A stretch of DNA of 64,000 nt, from contig CAZPMN010000003.1 of NCBI GenBank assembly GCA_964587835.1, forward strand, positions 77,480-141,479, in the 5' to 3' direction. This document shows, one piece after another, positions 40,307 to 48,998 of the stretch. The stretch comes from Erginobacter sp964587835 (GTDB taxonomy: Bacteria; Auribacterota; Erginobacteria; Erginobacterales; Erginobacteraceae). How positions within the stretch are numbered: the first letter of the stretch is position 1; each line of letters opens with the position of its first letter. Both the position numbers and the translations under genes were made by a program. Under the pieces are notes generated by a model that saw nothing but the letters and a program-made list of their open reading frames with translations, was not told the origin of the DNA and ran no database searches.

Positions 40307-41797
40307 TTACCTCCCGGAATCCCGGGTCGCCCGGCCAAGCCGGCCGGCGACCTGGTCGGTCAGCATCTTCCGTTCAAACCGCCACTCCCACTGCCCGCTC
40401 CCGGCGCCGGGGATATTCATCCGCGCCTCACTGCCCAGGCCGAGAACGTCCTGCAGGGGAATGACCGCGGTGGCGGCCGGGGATTGCTGGACGGCCTGGA
40501 TAAACCGATGATTGATCTTCCGGACAGTCCGGACGCCCAGATAGTCCAGGACCCGTTTTCGGACCGAGGGGTCCCGGGAGGCGAACCAGCCGATCGCGGT
40601 ATCGTCGTCGTGGGTGCCCGGGTAGGCGACGCACCGGGCGGGATAATTTTCCGGCAGGTGGGGGTTGGCGGGGTTGCCGGAGAAACCATGCTGGAGGATC
40701 CTGATCCCCGGGTAGCCGAGTTCTTCCAGGAGCAATTCGGTCCGGGACATCAGCTTCGGCTCCAGGGCCTCGCCGATGATCGGGAGCGTTTCCGGATCTT
40801 CGGCCAGCACCCGGAAGAGGGCGGATCCCGGCCCGCTGACCCACCGACCCTCGGCCGAGGTGGTCGCTCCCGGCCTCACGTGCCAGCAGGCGTAAAAACC
40901 GGAGAAATGGTCCACCCGGACGATGTCAAAAGCGGAAAACATCTCGGCAAACCTCAGCCGCCACCAGGGGAAACCGGCCTTCCCCATCACCTTCCAGTCA
41001 TAGAGGGGCATATCCCAGATCTGGCTCACCCCGGCCCGGCTGGGCGGTACCCCGGAAAGTTCCCGCAGCCCCCCCTGCTGGTTGATGAGGAAAAAGTCGC
41101 GATGGCTCCAGACGTCGACGCTGTCGTGATTGGCGAAGAAGGAGAGATCGCCGATAATCCGGATGCCCCGTTCGTGGGCGTATTCGCCCAGGCGCCCCCA
41201 CTGCCGGGAAAATAGATACTGCCGGAAGCGGACGGCGGCGATCCCCGCCGCCTGTTCCGTCCTGGCGGCGCGGACAGCCTCCGGGCGGCGCCGGGCGATC
41301 CCTTCCGGCCAGTCGTACCAGGGGATTCCCCGATACTTGTCCTTGAGGGCGAAAAAGAGGGCGGCGTCATCCAGCCAGCTCGACTTCCGACGGGCGAATT
41401 CCTTCAGTTCCCTCCTCTCCTTCTCCCCGGCATCGGTCAGGAAATTTCGATAGGCCCGGTCGAGCAATTTAAACTTGAACGCCGTCGCCGCTACATAATC
41501 GACCCGGCCGCCGGGAAACCGCGGGGCGGAGGCGAGATCGGAGGAACCGAGGAGACCATCCCCGACCAGTTCCTCCAGGCTGATCAACAAGGGGTTGCCG
41601 GCCAGAACCGCGGGGCTGGAATAGGGAGAGTTCCCGAAACCGAGCGGAGAGAGGGGCAGGACCTGCCATAGCCGCTGGCCCGATGCCGCCAGGAAATCAA
41701 TGAAGCGGCGGGCTTCCGCTCCAAGGTCACCGATCCCTCCGGGGGACGGGAGGGAGGTGGGGTGGAGGAGGATTCCGGATCTACGGGGAAATTTCAT
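40307..41797 (-). CDS. malQ: 4-alpha-glucanotransferase (amylomaltase), copy 2
   Basis: Second GH77 enzyme, 496 residues, with RRSGILLHPTSLPSPGGIGDLG, LSPLGFGNSPYSS, DIVRVDHFSGFYACWHVRP, IIGEALEPK and GTHDDDTAIGWF. All catalytic residues are kept, so both copies should be active. Divergence is spread along the chain, pointing to an old tandem duplication rather than a recent one. The start has no clear ribosome binding site. It is downstream of the HtrA-like pair in a long co-directional run. Confidence 0.92.
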   Translation of the reverse strand: MKFPRRSGILLHPTSLPSPGGIGDLGAEARRFIDFLAASGQRLWQVLPLSPLGFGNSPYSSPAVLAGNPLLISLEELVGDGLLGSSDLASAPRFPGGRVDYVAATAFKFKLLDRAYRNFLTDAGEKERRELKEFARRKSSWLDDAALFFALKDKYRGIPWYDWPEGIARRRPEAVRAARTEQAAGIAAVRFRQYLFSRQWGRLGEYAHERGIRIIGDLSFFANHDSVDVWSHRDFFLINQQGGLRELSGVPPSRAGVSQIWDMPLYDWKVMGKAGFPWWRLRFAEMFSAFDIVRVDHFSGFYACWHVRPGATTSAEGRWVSGPGSALFRVLAEDPETLPIIGEALEPKLMSRTELLLEELGYPGIRILQHGFSGNPANPHLPENYPARCVAYPGTHDDDTAIGWFASRDPSVRKRVLDYLGVRTVRKINHRFIQAVQQSPAATAVIPLQDVLGLGSEARMNIPGAGSGQWEWRFERKMLTDQVAGRLGRATRDSGR

Positions 41798-41859
41798 AAT
41801 TAGCCACGAAGATGACGGCCGGCCACCGCCCGCCGGTTATCTTGGAAAAAGGCCCGGGT

Positions 41860-43344
41860 TCACTCCAGTCGGCGCAACCGGGGGATCCCGTACTGGGAGG
41901 AGATCCGCTCATCTGCCTCGGCCAGCTCGGCGGCCCCAAAGACGATCTCCCGATCAAATTCCTCGAACCGGAACCGCTGAAACCCCCCTTCCGGAGATTT
42001 CAACGCCGCGGATACGTCCTCGATTTTCGCGATCGGCCGGCCGTTGACCGAGGCCAGGACCAGGTCCTCCAATCCCTGATATCCGAGATTGACTTCGTCG
42101 GGAAGGACCCGGTTCAGGATCACGATTCTTTCCCGGTCCGTCCCGGGCCGCCGCAGATTATAGTAATACTGGTACAAGAGTTTCTTGCTGGTCCGAAGCC
42201 GCCACTGATTTCCCCACTCCTTCAGGTAATCCAGGGTAAGCTCCTGAAAGATCGCCCCACCGACGATCAGGTACTTGGTCACCGTTCCAAAGCTGTATGG
42301 CGGAACCAGGTAATCGGCCAGCTGCCAGCGGCGCAGGTTCATCTCGACTTCCCCCGGCTCGCCGGCGCGGATTAGGTCCAGCCGGACCCGGTCGCCGGGG
42401 CGGTAAAACCGGGTGATGAGATCCCGGTAATCGAGTCGGCCCCACCGGGGGTCCTCATAGTAACCCTCCGCGTCCAGGGCCCGACCGTCAATCGCCAACA
42501 GGACATCTCCCTCCTCAAGCAGCCCGGCAGCGGAACCCCGGGGATAGATGCCAGCGACATAGACCCCTCCGGCATCATGGGGGAGCCGGAGAAACTTGCG
42601 AAAGGCGGGAGACCGGGTGGAAGACCCGAAGAAACCCTCGTGGGGGAAGCCGGCATAACCCTCCGGACCGACCGCGGAGAGAAACCGGGCGATAATCGTC
42701 GCCGGAATTATGGTGGCGTACTGCCGTTGACCGTCATAGGTCATCGTCATACCGACCAGCTTTCCCTCCGAGACCACCGGTTCGCTCCACCCCCCGCCGC
42801 GATCCTCAAAGTTGACCGACGCGCCCAGAGCCAGGAAACGTTCCACCCCCAGGTAGTAGAATTCAACCGAGGCCTTGACCAGCGAGCCGGGGATGGCCCG
42901 GATCTTGTCCGCCTCTTCAAAGACCAGGAACTGGACCGGCTGGTCGAGTTCCACCTCTTCCTCCAGTTCCATCGGGGGAAGATCGGAGAAAAAGGAAGCG
43001 TCATCGACCGTAATCAGGGCCAGATCAACATCGTAATCGATCACCTCGAGCCGGCCCTCAAAGTAACGCTTCTCCCGTCTTTTCTCCACCTTGATCATCG
43101 TAGCGTCCGCGACGATATCGGCGGTGGTGAGAATCTTTCCCGGCGCGACCACGCAACCGTAACCGGAACGGCTTTCTTCCCGCTCCCGTTTCCAGGGACT
43201 GGCAAAGTCGGTCTTCTGACTGGCCACGTGGAGCCGGACCAGGGACGGTTCCGCCGCCGGACCGGCGGCGGAACCGTTCGTGGAAAACGGGAGCAATAAA
43301 AGCCCGGCTAACCCCAATAAGGCCAGATATCTTTTCGCCGTCAT
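41860..43344 (-). CDS. HtrA-like pseudoprotease with PDZ-type domains
   Basis: The 494 residues align end to end with the upstream active paralogue. After a signal peptide (LLGLAGLLLLPF), the trypsin-like domain carries Asp76 where the paralogue has catalytic His76 (ILTTADIV versus ILTNAHVV). Asp107 is kept, and the Ser loop reads GGGWSEPV, one residue shorter than PGNSGGPV, so the oxyanion loop is altered though a Ser remains. PDZ-like segments follow (GVYVAGIYPRGSAAGLLEEGDVLLAIDG and LEDLVLASVNGRPI). It is probably a periplasmic binding or regulatory subunit. 41 nt separate the two genes. Confidence 0.8.
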   Translation of the reverse strand: MTAKRYLALLGLAGLLLLPFSTNGSAAGPAAEPSLVRLHVASQKTDFASPWKREREESRSGYGCVVAPGKILTTADIVADATMIKVEKRREKRYFEGRLEVIDYDVDLALITVDDASFFSDLPPMELEEEVELDQPVQFLVFEEADKIRAIPGSLVKASVEFYYLGVERFLALGASVNFEDRGGGWSEPVVSEGKLVGMTMTYDGQRQYATIIPATIIARFLSAVGPEGYAGFPHEGFFGSSTRSPAFRKFLRLPHDAGGVYVAGIYPRGSAAGLLEEGDVLLAIDGRALDAEGYYEDPRWGRLDYRDLITRFYRPGDRVRLDLIRAGEPGEVEMNLRRWQLADYLVPPYSFGTVTKYLIVGGAIFQELTLDYLKEWGNQWRLRTSKKLLYQYYYNLRRPGTDRERIVILNRVLPDEVNLGYQGLEDLVLASVNGRPIAKIEDVSAALKSPEGGFQRFRFEEFDREIVFGAAELAEADERISSQYGIPRLRRLE

Positions 43345-43385
43345 TTAAACGTAGAGTTGATCCTGTTATCCCGTCAAAATTACTT

Positions 43386-44873
43386 TTAGGGAGCGGTTAG
43401 ATAGCGATCGGCGGGGATATGGTACCGCTCGAGGATCCGCTCTTGTTCCTCGGCCGACGCTGCGGCGTCAAGGACCAGCGGGGGTCCGCCGTCGTCAAAT
43501 TCCACCAGGTGGTAATCTTCGGACGGATGGGCAAAAGCCCCCGCCAGGTCGGCCAGGGCGGAGATCTTCCGTCCGTTGACCCGGTCCACCACCTTCTGGG
43601 TCAGATTGCTGTAATACTGGTTGACCGGGGCGGGCAAGACCCGGGAGAGGATAACTATCTCCGGGCGTTCCCGGTAAATCCGGTCCTGGTTATAGTAGAA
43701 GAAGTAATAGGCCAGACGCGGATCGGAACGACTGGCCCAGTCATCGCTCCAGGTCTTGAGGTATTCCCGGGAGAGCGGCTGGAAGAGTAGGCCGGCGAAG
43801 ATGAAGTACTCCGGTCGGGCTTCATATTCATTCCAGCTTCTCATTACCTCCCGGCCCGCGGTCAAGGATAAGGGAACCTGCATCTCTTTTCCTTCCCGGA
43901 TCAGCCCCAGCATCACCCGGTCCCCCACCTGTTTGCGCTCCACCACTTCCTGCAGGAGATAGTTTTCCCCCTCGATTAAAATCGTTCCATCGTTCTGAAT
44001 CGGGTTGCCGTCAATCGTCAGGAGGAGATCGCCGGAGCGGACCGCATCCTGGGCCGAATATCCTTTGAGCAGGGCGGTCGCCAGGACTCCGGTTCTCTCT
44101 TCCGGGAGTCCGGCGTAACTCCGGTGGGCCGGGTTGAGCAGGTTGGCGGTGATGATCCCCAGATCGGGGTAGCCGTCGTAACGGCCGTCGGCGATATCTT
44201 CCAGGAAGTGGTCGATAACCGTAATCGGGATCACGTGGCCGACGTTCTCCGAGGACTGGACCCCCTGGAAGACGATCCCGGCGATTTTTCCTTCCCTCAG
44301 AACCGGCCCTCCGGAGTTCCCCGGGTTGACGGCGGCGTCGATCTGGGCGATCAGATGGTAATCCCGGCCGGTGTGACTGTAGAGGGTATAGTCGATCCGG
44401 GAGACCACACCGCGGGTGACCGTGATCCGGCGGCCGCCCACCGGGAACCCATAAGCCTCGACCATTGTTCCCAGGGGGGGGATCTCCCGGTGAAAGTCAA
44501 GCTGCGTGGTACCCTCAAAGAATGCCGGATCGAGGACCTCGAGAAGTGCCAGGTCGCAGTCGTGCCCGATGTAGGAAACCACCGCCTTAAAGGGCGTCCC
44601 GCAGTCCTCCTTCTCGACCTCCAGGTAACGGGAGTCGCTGACTACGTGGGCATTGGTCAGGATCCGGTTGTCGGATATGATGACCCCGGAACCGCGTCCG
44701 ACGGAAATACTCTTGCGCTGCCAGGGAGAGGCGTAATCCGGGCGCTGGCTGACGTTCTTGATCTTGACGATCGCCGACCGGATCCGGGAAAGTTCGCCGT
44801 CTCCCCCAGCGAGAGCCGGGCGCGCGGGGAGCAGAATACCCAGGCCAACCAGCGCGCAGATGAATCTCCTCAT
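43386..44873 (-). CDS. HtrA/DegP-like periplasmic serine protease with PDZ domains
   Basis: Signal peptide (ICALVGLGILLPARPALA) and a trypsin-like domain with intact triad: His76 in ILTNAHVV, Asp107 in DCDLALLEV and Ser187 in NPGNSGGPVL. A PDZ domain follows (VLATALLKGYSAQDAVRSGDLLLTIDG), then a second PDZ-like domain (KVVDRVNGRKISALADLAGAF). 495 residues. It starts one nt after the DUF362 stop and is followed by a catalytically impaired paralogue. Role: envelope protein quality control or processing. Confidence 0.87.
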   Translation of the reverse strand: MRRFICALVGLGILLPARPALAGGDGELSRIRSAIVKIKNVSQRPDYASPWQRKSISVGRGSGVIISDNRILTNAHVVSDSRYLEVEKEDCGTPFKAVVSYIGHDCDLALLEVLDPAFFEGTTQLDFHREIPPLGTMVEAYGFPVGGRRITVTRGVVSRIDYTLYSHTGRDYHLIAQIDAAVNPGNSGGPVLREGKIAGIVFQGVQSSENVGHVIPITVIDHFLEDIADGRYDGYPDLGIITANLLNPAHRSYAGLPEERTGVLATALLKGYSAQDAVRSGDLLLTIDGNPIQNDGTILIEGENYLLQEVVERKQVGDRVMLGLIREGKEMQVPLSLTAGREVMRSWNEYEARPEYFIFAGLLFQPLSREYLKTWSDDWASRSDPRLAYYFFYYNQDRIYRERPEIVILSRVLPAPVNQYYSNLTQKVVDRVNGRKISALADLAGAFAHPSEDYHLVEFDDGGPPLVLDAAASAEEQERILERYHIPADRYLTAP

Positions 44874-44874
44874 C

Positions 44875-46032
44875 TCATTCCACCTTCACCAGGCGGTAGG
44901 CGCGGTCGCCCAGCCCGGCGCGCCGGGCGGCATCCAGAAAAGGCTCAAGGTCGACCCCGAAGAGGGTCTGAAACTTGTCCGGAAGCCTCGGGAGACAGCA
45001 GTACTGCCCGGCAATCTTCTCGGTAACCCGGCGGGGTGATACCTTCACCCGCTTGGCCACCGCGGTCGCCCCCGGAATCAGGGGGGCCCGCTTGATCAGG
45101 TCGATCGAAGCCTGGTCGACGGCCAGGATATCTTGGGAAGCGAGAAGCCCCTGGTCGGGGACGAAGGGCGGTTCGCTCCAATCGCAGCAGTCGCAGTCGG
45201 GGGCGATGTCGAGGAGGAAGTTGAGGAAGAGGACCCGGCCCTCTTTGCCCTGGAGCACCGCCCGCGCGTAGGCGGCCGTCTTCTCGGCTAGGGATGAGGG
45301 ATCCGCCTTCCAGATTGGGGGGATCGCACCCTCGGGGCAGACGGCGATGCACTCCCCGCAGCCGATGCACTTCTCCCGGTCGATAACGGCCTTCCCCTCC
45401 CGGTTGAGCTTGATCGCCGAGACCGGGCAGTACTTCACACAGGTTCCACAGCCGACGCACTTCTCCCCGCGGACCTGCGGCTTTAGATCGCTGTGCATCA
45501 CCTGCTTCCCGGCCGGGGAGGCCAGACCCATGCTGACGTTCTTGATCGCCCCACCGTAACCGAAGATCACGTGCCCGGTGGCGTGGGTGATGACCAGCAG
45601 GCTGTCGGCCTCCTTGACCGACCGAGCGATCAGGACCTTCCGTTGGCCGATCGCCAGACCCTCCTCCTCCAGGAATCGGTCGGAGATCCTGATCGGGGCG
45701 CCGATCGACTCCTCGGTGAATCCGTGACGGAGGGCGGTCTGGAGGTGGTCGGCGGTCCGGTGCCGGCCGCCCCGATAAAGGGTGTTGGAATCGGTCAGGA
45801 ACGGCTTGGTTCCCAGGTCCCGCAGTTTCTCCACCAGCCGGCGGGCGTAAGCCGGGCGGAGGTAACCGGTATTGCCCTCCTCCCCGAAGTGCAACTTGAC
45901 CGCCACCCGATCTCCAGGTCGGAAGATCTCCCCTCCTCCGGACCGGTCAAAGAGGTCGGATAATTTGTCCAGCCAGGACCTTCCGGCCCGGGCGGTGGGA
46001 TCGGTGTGATAAACCGTTGCGGTCATCTCCAT
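44875..46032 (-). CDS. DUF362 protein with two 4Fe-4S clusters
   Basis: The N-terminal DUF362 domain (VAVKLHFGEEGNTGYLRP, LTDSNTLYRGGRHRTADHL) is followed by two ferredoxin motifs near residues 192-230 (CVGCGTCVKYCPVSAI and CIGCGECIAVCPEGAI) and a C-terminal domain with a Cys pair (DCDCCDW). 385 residues. AAGGAG precedes ATG. The electron partner and substrate are unknown. It lies 25 nt after ligA and 1 nt before the HtrA-like gene in a seven-gene co-directional run. Confidence 0.87.
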   Translation of the reverse strand: MEMTATVYHTDPTARAGRSWLDKLSDLFDRSGGGEIFRPGDRVAVKLHFGEEGNTGYLRPAYARRLVEKLRDLGTKPFLTDSNTLYRGGRHRTADHLQTALRHGFTEESIGAPIRISDRFLEEEGLAIGQRKVLIARSVKEADSLLVITHATGHVIFGYGGAIKNVSMGLASPAGKQVMHSDLKPQVRGEKCVGCGTCVKYCPVSAIKLNREGKAVIDREKCIGCGECIAVCPEGAIPPIWKADPSSLAEKTAAYARAVLQGKEGRVLFLNFLLDIAPDCDCCDWSEPPFVPDQGLLASQDILAVDQASIDLIKRAPLIPGATAVAKRVKVSPRRVTEKIAGQYCCLPRLPDKFQTLFGVDLEPFLDAARRAGLGDRAYRLVKVE

Positions 46033-46057
46033 GAACTCCTTCTCGATTCTTTTATCT

Positions 46058-48064
46058 TCAGTCCGCTATCAGTTTAACAAATTCTTCCTCGGAGATAACC
46101 CGGATTCCCAGCTTCTTCGCCTTTCCCATCTTTGAACCCGGGTTCTCTCCCGCCACCACCAAACTGGTCCGGGAGCTGACCGAGGAAGCGGGCCGGCCAC
46201 CCCGGGAGACGACCAGTTCCTCGGCCTCGGAGCGGGAGCATCTTTTCAGGGCACCGGTGAAGACCACGATCTGACCGGCCAGCTTCCCCGACGGAGAGCC
46301 GGGGCGAGGCGGGGACCCGACCCCGACCCCGTGTTCCCGCAGATCATCAAGGACCGCCCGGTTGCGGGCACGACTGAAGAAACCCAAGATCGAGCCGGCG
46401 ATCACCGGACCGATCTCGGGGATCTCTTCCAATTCTTCCGGGGTGGCCTCCGCCAGCTTCTCCGGGGTCAGGCCTTCCTCGACCAGGATCCGAGCGGCGG
46501 TCCTCCCGACGTGGCGGATCCCCAGTCCGTAAATCAACCGCTCCGGGGAGCGCTGCCGGCTGGCGGCGATCGCCCCCAGCAGGTTGGCGGCCGATTTCTT
46601 CCCCATCCGCTCCAGGCCGAGCAGATCATCTTCCCGTAGCCGGTAAAGATCGGGAGGACTGGAGACCATTCCCCGCTCCACCAGCTGGTCGATCAGCTTC
46701 GGTCCCAGCCCCCGGATATCCATCGCCGTCCGGGAGGCGAAATGCCCGATCCGCTCCCGGACCTGGGGAGGACAGGAGATGTTCAGACAGCGGTGGGCCA
46801 CCTCCCCCTTCTCCCGGGTCACCGGGCTGGAACAGGCCGGGCATCTCTTCGGCATCCGAAACTTCTTCTCCTTCCCGGTCCTCTTCTCTTTGAGTACCGA
46901 GACCACCTGGGGGATGATCTCCCCCGCCTTTTCCACTATCACCCGGTCCCCGATCCGGATGTCTTTCCGGTCAATCTCGTCCTGATTGTGCAGACTGGCT
47001 CTCCGCACCGTGGTTCCGGCAAGGGTGACCGGTTCCAACTCCGCCACCGGGGTCAGGGTCCCCAGCCTCCCCACCTGGACCGTGATATCCTTCAGGATGG
47101 TCGGGGCCTGTTCGGCGGGGAACTTGTAGGCGATCTGCCAGCGGGGGGATTTCGCGGTCTCCCCCAGTTCCTCCCTGAGGGCGAAGGAGTCCACCTTGAT
47201 CACCAGCCCGTCCACCATATATTCGAGCCGGTTCTTCCTCTCCCGCCAATCCCGACAGCAGACGATCACTTCCTCGATATCCCGGCAGTAGCGATAGTTG
47301 GGCTCGACCGGCAAACCCAGCTCCCGGAGTTTTTTCAGCAGCCGGTGGTGGCAGTCGACGTCGAGGATTCGGGGGCGCGGGGTGGCGTAGATCCAGCAAT
47401 CCAAGGCACGGGTGGCGGTCACCGCCGGGTTGAGCTGCTTCAGGGAGCCGGCGGCCAGGTTGCGGGGATTGGCGTAAACCGCCTCCCCCCGCTCCTCCTG
47501 CTCCCGGTTGATTCGGGCGAACCGGGCCTTCTCGATGTAGATCTCGCCCCGGACCTCGAGCTCGGCCGGGGGATGGTCCGTGGCCAATTTCAGGGGTATC
47601 GACCGGATGGTCTTGATGTTGGCGGTGACATCGTCCCCGGTCACCCCATCGCCCCGGGTTGCGCCAGCCTCCAGGACCCCGGAGCGATAGACCAGGGCGA
47701 CCGAAACTCCGTCGATCTTCAGCTCGACGGTATAGGTAAAATCGGCTTCGGGCAGGAGGCGGCGATTCCGGATCTCGAACTGGCGCAGCTCCTCCTCGGA
47801 ATAGGTGTTATCGATCGAGAGCATCGGGATCCGGTGCCGGAAGGGCTTGAACTCCTTCAGGGCTTCCCCCCCGACCCGCTGGGTGGGAGAATGGGGGGTG
47901 ATCAGCTCGGGGCACTCGCCCTCCAGATCGACCAGCTCCCGGTAGAGCCGGTCGTACTCCCGGTCGGAGATGATCGGGGCGTCCTGGACGTAATAGAGAT
48001 GATCGTGACGGTGGATCTCCCCTCTCAGTTCCCGGATCCTCTTTTCGGCTTCGGTCTTCTTCAT
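46058..48064 (-). CDS. ligA: NAD+-dependent DNA ligase
   Basis: Seals nicks during replication and repair. Domain order is complete: Ia (YYVQDAPIISDREYDRLYREL), adenylation site ELKIDGVSVALVY with the reactive Lys, OB-fold, a four-Cys zinc finger (CPACSSPV and CLNISCPP), HhH repeats and a C-terminal BRCT domain (GQIVVFTGALKRCSRSEAEEL). About 668 residues. Start at ATG 48064 is preferred; ATG 48076 overlaps GGAGG directly and the phosphoesterase stop. Confidence 0.95.
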   Translation of the reverse strand: MKKTEAEKRIRELRGEIHRHDHLYYVQDAPIISDREYDRLYRELVDLEGECPELITPHSPTQRVGGEALKEFKPFRHRIPMLSIDNTYSEEELRQFEIRNRRLLPEADFTYTVELKIDGVSVALVYRSGVLEAGATRGDGVTGDDVTANIKTIRSIPLKLATDHPPAELEVRGEIYIEKARFARINREQEERGEAVYANPRNLAAGSLKQLNPAVTATRALDCWIYATPRPRILDVDCHHRLLKKLRELGLPVEPNYRYCRDIEEVIVCCRDWRERKNRLEYMVDGLVIKVDSFALREELGETAKSPRWQIAYKFPAEQAPTILKDITVQVGRLGTLTPVAELEPVTLAGTTVRRASLHNQDEIDRKDIRIGDRVIVEKAGEIIPQVVSVLKEKRTGKEKKFRMPKRCPACSSPVTREKGEVAHRCLNISCPPQVRERIGHFASRTAMDIRGLGPKLIDQLVERGMVSSPPDLYRLREDDLLGLERMGKKSAANLLGAIAASRQRSPERLIYGLGIRHVGRTAARILVEEGLTPEKLAEATPEELEEIPEIGPVIAGSILGFFSRARNRAVLDDLREHGVGVGSPPRPGSPSGKLAGQIVVFTGALKRCSRSEAEELVVSRGGRPASSVSSRTSLVVAGENPGSKMGKAKKLGIRVISEEEFVKLIAD

Positions 48065-48069
48065 CGCTC

Positions 48070-48795
48070 TCACCATCCTCCGGTTAAACGGTCGGCTAAG
48101 TCGGCCGGCAGGCCGGCCGACCGGATCTTTTCCTGGGTCTCGGTTACCGGGTAATCGACCCGGACGATCTCGACCCGGGAGGCGTCGGAATCGTAGACGG
48201 CCCAGGACGCCCGGGGGTCGCCGTCCCGGGGCTGGCCGACCGAGCCCGGGTTGATCAGGGTCCGGTCGGCCGGGTCGATACGGATCCTGGAGCCGGAGAG
48301 GAAGGAGACCTTGCCGTCCCGGAGGCGGAAACCCCCCGGGCGGTGACTGTGCCCGAAGAAACCGAGGAATCCGGGAAGCCGCTCCAGGCTGAGCCGGGCG
48401 TCCGCGGCGGTGAAGATATACCGCCAGCGGGCCGGGGCGTCGAGTGATCCGTGAAAGAGGGTGATCCCCGATTCGGCTTCGACCAGGGGCAATCCGCCGA
48501 GGTAAGCAATTTCGGCGGGTCGGAGACGGGGGATGGTCCAGATAATCGCCTTCCGGGCGGCCGGGTTGAAATTATCCAGCTCGCCAGGGTCGGCGACGGC
48601 GGCGTCATGGTTGCCCCGGATGGTCAGGGCCCCGAGTTCCCGGATCATCTCCAGGCAGGCCTCCGGGTCGGCGCCGTAACCGACCAGGTCTCCCAGGCAG
48701 AGGTAGCGGGCCACCTCCCGGCGGCGGCCTTCCTCCAGGACCGCCGCCAGCGCTTCCCGGTTCGCGTGGATGTCGGAGAGGACGCCGTACTTCAT
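48070..48795 (-). CDS. YfcE-type metallophosphoesterase
   Basis: Calcineurin-like phosphodiesterase of 241 residues. The metal motifs are all present: MKYGVLSDIHANREAL (DxH), CLGDLVGYGADP (GDxxGYG), TIRGNHDA (GNHD), TLFHGS and FFGHSHRP (GHxH). The substrate is unknown. The ATG at 48795 fits the motif position. It is the first gene of the run phosphoesterase-ligA-DUF362-HtrA-pseudoHtrA-malQ-malQ, with tRNA-Pro just upstream. Confidence 0.88.
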   Translation of the reverse strand: MKYGVLSDIHANREALAAVLEEGRRREVARYLCLGDLVGYGADPEACLEMIRELGALTIRGNHDAAVADPGELDNFNPAARKAIIWTIPRLRPAEIAYLGGLPLVEAESGITLFHGSLDAPARWRYIFTAADARLSLERLPGFLGFFGHSHRPGGFRLRDGKVSFLSGSRIRIDPADRTLINPGSVGQPRDGDPRASWAVYDSDASRVEIVRVDYPVTETQEKIRSAGLPADLADRLTGGW

Positions 48796-48843
48796 CGGGG
48801 ATATCTCAGCTCCAGTGGTCCACCATCGTGGCACGCGGGGGAT

Positions 48844-48874
48844 CCCGGCCGGGGAGCTTTGCTCCCCGGCCGGG
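48844..48874 (-). terminator. GC-rich hairpin after tRNA-Pro
   Basis: A perfect 14-bp stem (CCCGGCCGGGGAGC and complement, loop TTT) begins 4 nt after the tRNA 3' end. No T-tract follows, so it may be an RNA-processing or Rho-assisted end. Confidence 0.55.
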
Positions 48875-48878
48875 AGGA

Positions 48879-48953
48879 TCGGGGCGGGCGGATTCGAACC
48901 GCCGACCTCACGGACCCGAACCGTGCGCGCTAGCCGGACTGCGCTACGCCCCG
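48879..48953 (-). tRNA. tRNA-Pro (CGG)
   Basis: 75-nt cloverleaf: acceptor CGGGGCG/CGCCCCG, anticodon stem CACGG/CCGTG with loop TTCGGGT (anticodon CGG), T-arm GGCGG/CCGCC with TTCGAAT, discriminator A. CCA is not encoded. Confidence 0.97.
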
Positions 48954-48998
48954 GACTGTCGAAAAATCAATTAGGGATAAGGAAACCGCGGCGTTTTG

